From contig DVHW01000231.1 in assembly GCA_018711785.1 (NCBI GenBank), positions 1 through 8,173 of the forward strand: a DNA stretch of 8,173 nt, written 5' to 3'. The notes below the pieces were generated by a model. The model worked only from the letters and a program-made list of their open reading frames with translations. It was not told the DNA's origin and did not search any database. Numbering within the stretch: position 1 is the first letter of the stretch; each line of letters opens with the position of its first letter. The translations under genes were made by a program, and so were the position numbers. Of this stretch, positions 7,590 to 8,173 are shown piece after piece. The DNA is from Candidatus Galloscillospira excrementavium. Lineage in GTDB: Bacteria > Bacillota > Clostridia > Oscillospirales > Oscillospiraceae.

Positions 7590-8165
7590 GTGACCGAGCT
7601 GATTGCCCTGGCCCTGGCGGCCCTTTTGGCGGAGAATCTGCTCCTGGCCCGCTTCCTGGGGGCGGAGAGCCTCCTGCGGCAGTACGGCGGCCTCCGCCGG
7701 AGCGTAACGGCCGGGCTCATCGTCACTGCGGTGATGGTGCTCTCTGCGCCGCTGACCTGGGCGGCGGACTTCCTGCTGCTCCGGACCTTTGGGCTGGAGT
7801 ACCTGCGGGTGCTGGTGTTCCTGCTCCTGATCGTCCTGATCGCCCGGATTCTGCAGGTCCTCCTCTCCCTGCTGCCCCGGCTGGAGGCGCAGGTGGGGGA
7901 GCTGATCCCCCTGGCCGCGGTAAATTCCGCGGTGCTGGGGGGCGTCCTTACGGCCGCCCGGAGCGGCTTGGACCTGGGCGAGACCGTGCTCACTGCCCTG
8001 TTCGGGGGCCTGGGCTTTACCCTGGCCGCCGTGCTGCTCTCCAGCATCCGGGGGCGGCTGGCCTTCTCCAAGTGCCCCAGGGCCTTTGAGGGGACCCCCA
8101 TCGCCCTGGTGACGGCCGGGCTGCTGGCCATGGCCTTCCTGGGCTTCTCCGGCCTGCGGGTATAG
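7590..8165 (+). CDS. rnfA: Rnf complex membrane subunit A, lacking the canonical [2Fe-2S] cysteines
   Basis: Six-helix membrane subunit (NqrE/RnfA family) forming a pseudo-symmetric pair with RnfE. From GTG at 7590 it has 191 residues, close to the usual 190-193, and its N-terminus aligns residue for residue with E. coli RsxA; GTG at 7584 would add two residues. Conserved stretches include LARFLG (19-24), GLEYLRVLVF (68-77), LGFTLAAVL (141-149) and the C-terminal PIALVTAGLLAMAFLGFSGL (170-189). The canonical FLGxCPF reads FLGAESL, so the first cluster cysteine is Glu26. The canonical TTNCAVLG reads AVNSAVLG, so the second is Ser113. The usual NN pair near residue 15 is EN. Its only cysteine is Cys162, in a soluble loop. 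An upstream GTG at 7545 lies inside rnfE and is rejected. It ends 8 nt before the window edge; rnfB would be expected next. Confidence 0.92.
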   Translation: MTELIALALAALLAENLLLARFLGAESLLRQYGGLRRSVTAGLIVTAVMVLSAPLTWAADFLLLRTFGLEYLRVLVFLLLIVLIARILQVLLSLLPRLEAQVGELIPLAAVNSAVLGGVLTAARSGLDLGETVLTALFGGLGFTLAAVLLSSIRGRLAFSKCPRAFEGTPIALVTAGLLAMAFLGFSGLRV

Positions 8166-8173
8166 AGACAGAA

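Overview
The window is about 8.2 kb of GC-rich DNA from what looks like a high-GC member of the Clostridia (Bacillota), probably a relative of Oscillospiraceae such as Flavonifractor or Lawsonibacter. This placement is inferred from three things: a T-box riboswitch, the clostridial rnf gene order C-D-G-E-A, and strong GC bias in third codon positions. It holds two divergent operons.

Left half, minus strand (1-3597): a branched-chain amino acid operon, ilvB-ilvN-ilvC. A near-consensus sigma-A promoter (-35 TTGACA, 17-nt spacer, -10 TATCAT) drives a T-box leader. The specifier triplet reads AUC (Ile), and the leader ends in a strong intrinsic terminator that overlaps the T-box sequence. Then come the acetohydroxyacid synthase large subunit (ilvB) and its ACT-domain regulatory subunit (ilvN). 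After a 177-bp gap with a cluster of GC-rich palindromes comes ketol-acid reductoisomerase (ilvC), cut off by the left window edge after 253 residues. Together they perform the first two shared steps of Ile/Val synthesis under uncharged tRNA-Ile control.

Right half, plus strand (3735-8165): a tightly coupled rnfC-rnfD-rnfG-rnfE-rnfA operon with its own sigma-A-like promoter. It encodes five of the six subunits of an Rnf-type ion-translocating ferredoxin:NAD+ oxidoreductase. rnfB is expected just past the right edge but is not in the window.

The most interesting signal is that this Rnf complex is not canonical at its redox sites. In ungapped alignment to remembered RnfA and RnfE sequences, all four conserved cysteines that hold the intramembrane [2Fe-2S] cluster are replaced: RnfA Glu26 and Ser113, RnfE Thr75 and Thr158. 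RnfC has also lost its GLGGAxFP FMN/NADH glycine-rich loop, its ExNKP block and its YPxGxEK block, while keeping both C-terminal [4Fe-4S] clusters. The covalent-FMN threonines of RnfD and RnfG are retained. All reading frames are intact and translationally coupled, so this reads as a divergent, perhaps functionally altered Rnf-like complex rather than a decaying locus.
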